DNA of 46,281 bases, taken from positions 1-46,281 of the IMG/VR virus record IMGVR_UViG_3300047560_001606, one strand, 5' to 3'. The number at the start of each line of letters is the position of its first letter. Position 1 is the stretch's first letter. The notes under the pieces were generated by a model, which was not told the origin of the DNA, made no database searches, and saw only the letters and a program-made list of their open reading frames with translations. A program made the position numbers and the translations under genes. Source of the DNA: a virus. This document shows, in pieces, positions 43,866 to 46,281 of the stretch.

Positions 43866-44760
43866 AGTCTTAGAAGTCTTAGATATTGATCAGTTAGACC
43901 TGATCTATCTATCCTACGATGAGCCACAGAAGGAAGACTTCTGGTTAGCAATCCAAAACATGGTACCATGGGCCAAGCGGGTAGATGGTGTTCGAGGTAG
44001 TGACGCTGCTCATAAAGCGGCTGCCGCAGCTAGTGATACTGAGAGATTTATTCTAGTAGATGGTGATAATATGCTAGATGAAACATTCTTAGACCAATCA
44101 TTAACTATTACCCACGAGAATAAAGATGCTCAATTCCGTTGGCGAGCCAGAAATTACATCAACGGATTGTATTATGGCAATGGTGGATTATCTAGTTGGA
44201 CCAAGACCTTTGTCAATAACATGCGTACTCATGAAGCTAGCGATGGTAACCATAAAACCAACATCGAGTTTTGTTTTGACCCACTGTACTGGCCTATGCA
44301 CAATTGCTACTCTACTACCTACCCTAACTACACGCCCAAGCAAGCATGGCGAGCAGGGTTCCGTGAAGGAGTTAAGATGTGTAATCGTGATGGCCTAATG
44401 CCCACCAACCTACAATCGTTCACTCACCACGTATGGCCTAATAACCTACGCAATCTACACATATGGCAAACAGTAGGCCGCGATGTAGAGAATGGCTTCT
44501 GGGCAATTCTTGGCGCTCGCTTAGGCACACACTATCTAATGTTACGAGACTGGGATTATACCTCAGTCCAAGACTTCGATGAACTAGATAGGCTATGGGC
44601 ACTGCATCAACACGATGACGAACTAGTAGCCCGACAAGTAGCTGCCGACCTTAACCGAGCACTTAATCTCAATATTGTGGAGCTAGACAGTATAGGCAGC
44701 AGGTTCTACAAAGACTATGGAACAAAGTGGACAAACACTGATATTATGGACAGAGAATGA
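43849..44760 (+). CDS. glycosyltransferase-like protein 3 (DxD-type)
   Basis: About 303 residues from ATG 43849. An in-frame ATG at 43807 would lengthen it by 14 residues and deepen the overlap with the previous gene, and neither has a clear ribosome-binding site. The first strand is LDLIYLSYDEP, followed by WAKRVDGVRGSDAAHKAA and then FILVDGDNML, with D71-G-D73 as the DxD-like metal site of GT-A nucleotidyl-sugar transferases. The second half has W/H-rich segments (FCFDPLYWPMHNCYSTTYP, FTHHVWPNNLRNLHIWQT). It is not obviously paralogous to proteins 1 and 2. It overlaps the radical SAM gene by ATGA. Confidence 0.6.
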   Translation: MKSQDEVLEVLDIDQLDLIYLSYDEPQKEDFWLAIQNMVPWAKRVDGVRGSDAAHKAAAAASDTERFILVDGDNMLDETFLDQSLTITHENKDAQFRWRARNYINGLYYGNGGLSSWTKTFVNNMRTHEASDGNHKTNIEFCFDPLYWPMHNCYSTTYPNYTPKQAWRAGFREGVKMCNRDGLMPTNLQSFTHHVWPNNLRNLHIWQTVGRDVENGFWAILGARLGTHYLMLRDWDYTSVQDFDELDRLWALHQHDDELVARQVAADLNRALNLNIVELDSIGSRFYKDYGTKWTNTDIMDRE

Positions 44761-46121
44761 AATCATTAGATCAAGTCGCCCAACAAGTTAACCAGGTTAG
44801 CCCATCATTCTGCGCTGCTAAATGGAAGCAAGTAACTATTCATCTCCAGAATGGTCATACTCATTCGTGCCATCACCCTGATACCCACTTAGTGCCACTC
44901 TCTGAGATTAAGATGAACCCAGGAGCTCTGCATAATACTCAGCACAAAAAAGAACTCCGTAAGCAGATGTTAGAGGGTGTTCGTCCATCTGAATGTGATT
45001 ACTGCTGGCGCGTAGAAGACAGTGGCACTAATCAGCACTCCGACCGTATTCGTAAGAGTGCTACTCAATGGGCACTACCATATATCCAAGATATCGTCTC
45101 CAAGCCATGGGACGATAATGTAGACCCATCGTATGTAGAAGTATCCTTCTCAAGTGTATGTAACTTTAAATGCAGCTACTGTGCTCCACACATCTCATCT
45201 AAGTGGATGGAGGAGATTGAGCAATATGGTGAGTATCCAACGTCATCTAAGTTCAATGGGCTCCAATGGATTAAAGAAGTTGGCAAGATGCCTCGACCTA
45301 ATCGTGAAGATAATCCGTATGTAGAGGCATTCTGGAAGTGGTGGCCAACAATGTATACCAGTTTACAACAGTTCAGAATTACTGGTGGTGAGCCACTCTT
45401 AGCTAAAGATACATTTAAGGTACTAGACTATATTATCGCTAATCCTAACCCTAATCTAGAAGTCAGTATCAATAGTAATCTATGCGTTCCGCCTGAACTA
45501 TTTGATCGCTTTGTGGATAAATTAAAGAATATTACTGAGAATAGATTACTTAAAAAGATACAGGTCTTCACGTCCTGTGAAGCATGGGGTTCAGGAGCAG
45601 AATACATCAGACATGGCATGGATTACCAACAATGGTTAGCTAATGTCAATCGTCTATTCCTTGAGGTGCCCAACATCTATGTAACTGTTATGAGTACTTA
45701 CAATCTGCTCAGTCTACCTAGTTACACCAGATTCCTAGAAGATATCTTAGCTATCAAGCAAGCTAACAATAGAACCCATCGTAGTGGTAATATGTGGTTA
45801 GATATCCCATACTTACGATACCCTACCCATCAAGCAGTGTTTATTGCGGATCCGACAATGTTACATTACATAGAAGAGAGTATCCAATTCATGGAGAATA
45901 ACTCTAATCATCATGGCGAACGAGGCTTCCACCCTGCCGAGATAGATGGCCTAAAGCGCACCAGAGATGTACTCCTACAATGTAGGGAGGATGAGTACAC
46001 CACTGTTAATCGACGTGACTTTATCATCTTTGTGGATGAGCATGACCGCCGCCGCGGTACTAGCTTCTTAGCTACATTCCCCGAGTTCGAGCATACATAC
46101 CGGCTATGGTCCCAGCTATAA
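44757..46121 (+). CDS. radical SAM protein with extra cysteines (twitch-type)
   Basis: A 454-residue radical SAM enzyme. The CxxxCxxC cluster motif is C135-N-F-K-C139-S-Y-C142 on a VEVSFSSVCNFKCSYC strand-loop, and the SAM-binding GGE motif is TGGEPLL at 209. Four more cysteines (C19, C38, C80, C83, the last two in CDYCW) sit before the core and could hold a second Fe-S cluster or metal. Marine T4-like phages carry related twitch-domain radical SAM proteins near fibre and glycosyltransferase genes; their substrates are unknown. Possible roles are sugar or lipid-linked glycan modification, or modification of a virion protein. The ATGA overlap couples it to glycosyltransferase 3. Confidence 0.85.
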   Translation: MKSLDQVAQQVNQVSPSFCAAKWKQVTIHLQNGHTHSCHHPDTHLVPLSEIKMNPGALHNTQHKKELRKQMLEGVRPSECDYCWRVEDSGTNQHSDRIRKSATQWALPYIQDIVSKPWDDNVDPSYVEVSFSSVCNFKCSYCAPHISSKWMEEIEQYGEYPTSSKFNGLQWIKEVGKMPRPNREDNPYVEAFWKWWPTMYTSLQQFRITGGEPLLAKDTFKVLDYIIANPNPNLEVSINSNLCVPPELFDRFVDKLKNITENRLLKKIQVFTSCEAWGSGAEYIRHGMDYQQWLANVNRLFLEVPNIYVTVMSTYNLLSLPSYTRFLEDILAIKQANNRTHRSGNMWLDIPYLRYPTHQAVFIADPTMLHYIEESIQFMENNSNHHGERGFHPAEIDGLKRTRDVLLQCREDEYTTVNRRDFIIFVDEHDRRRGTSFLATFPEFEHTYRLWSQL

Positions 46122-46160
46122 TAGTCAAGGTCCTCCTCTCCACTATTATTATATCTCCAT

Positions 46161-46174
46161 AGCCCGCCAGGGCT
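46161..46174 (+). other. short hairpin in the gap before the last gene
   Basis: AGCCC and GGGCT pair around GCCA in the 88-bp gap 46122-46209. No T-run follows, so termination is unlikely. The rest of the gap is pyrimidine-rich (TCCTCCTCTCC, CTCCTCCTCC) with no promoter-like box and no Shine-Dalgarno for the next ATG. Confidence 0.25.
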
Positions 46175-46209
46175 CCTCCTCCACCGTACTCTAACACTAC
46201 TAACCTAAT

Positions 46210-46281
46210 ATGAAACTAATATCCCATCGTGGCAACTTAACAGGCCCCCAACCACATCTAGAAAATACCCAAGAACAAATT
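46210..46281 (+). CDS. glycerophosphodiester phosphodiesterase-like protein (N-terminus only)
   Basis: ATG at 46210 opens a frame of 24 codons to the right edge. It begins with a strand and the HRG motif (MKLISHRGN), then GP, and then ENT (HLENTQEQI). HRG at the end of the first strand and ENT a few residues later are the catalytic and metal-binding residues of the GDPD/PI-PLC-like TIM barrels, which cleave glycerophosphodiesters. It follows the radical SAM gene in the same direction. In this setting it might act on glycerol-phosphate-bearing lipids or glycans. The family call is good for so short a piece; substrate is unknown. Confidence 0.6.
   Translation, partial: MKLISHRGNLTGPQPHLENTQEQI

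Noticed and set aside
46122-46209. Terminator after the radical SAM gene
   Set aside because: Only a 5-bp stem is present and it is followed by CCTCC rather than a T-run.

Overview
The window is a stretch of a tailed, T4-related (myovirus-type) phage genome. The closest feel is to the marine T4-like phages of Pelagibacter and cyanobacteria. That reading rests on recombination proteins gp46/gp47, a gp55-type late sigma factor, recognisable baseplate proteins (gp53, gp5, gp25, gp6), several fibre-like proteins with marine-phage C-terminal domains, and T4-late-promoter-like boxes in front of the structural genes. No photosynthesis or other host marker is present, so the host cannot be named from the sequence.

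Layout. Bases 1-4632 are on the minus strand and hold replication, recombination and regulation genes. Reading in their direction of transcription, they are a gp55-like late sigma factor, an intrinsic terminator, gp47 (Mre11/SbcD-like nuclease), gp46 (Rad50/SbcC-like ATPase) and a PD-(D/E)XK nuclease that runs off the left edge. A 129-bp divergent region (4633-4761) holds a perfect inverted repeat and two back-to-back AT-rich late-promoter-like boxes. From 4762 to 41538 the plus strand is a tail/baseplate block: a possible tube-cap protein, gp53, a hub-like protein, gp5 (no lysozyme domain), an Ala/Ser-rich coiled-coil protein, gp25, a doubled-length gp6, then one uninterrupted 18.6-kb gene for a 6212-residue giant protein in the gp7 position. 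After it come a 50-codon gene, its larger relative, two related fibre proteins and two further paralogous fibre/structural proteins.

From 41586 to the right edge is a tightly overlapping cassette: a small conserved unknown, two paralogous DxD/ExD glycosyltransferase-like proteins, a small Pro-rich unknown, a third glycosyltransferase-like protein, a radical SAM protein and the start of a glycerophosphodiesterase-like protein. This looks like a glycan or protein modification unit placed next to the fibres.

How it works together. The sigma factor encoded at 3724-4632 probably directs RNA polymerase to the ATAAATA boxes seen before 4762, 12430, 16129, 37570 and 41586 (and possibly 11949 and 34782). 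That would switch on the tail, fibre and modification genes late in infection, while gp46/gp47 and the nuclease serve recombination-dependent replication. No intergenic gap exceeds 130 bp. No tRNA, CRISPR, insertion sequence or integrase was seen. All functional calls come from motif recognition by eye; no database search was run.
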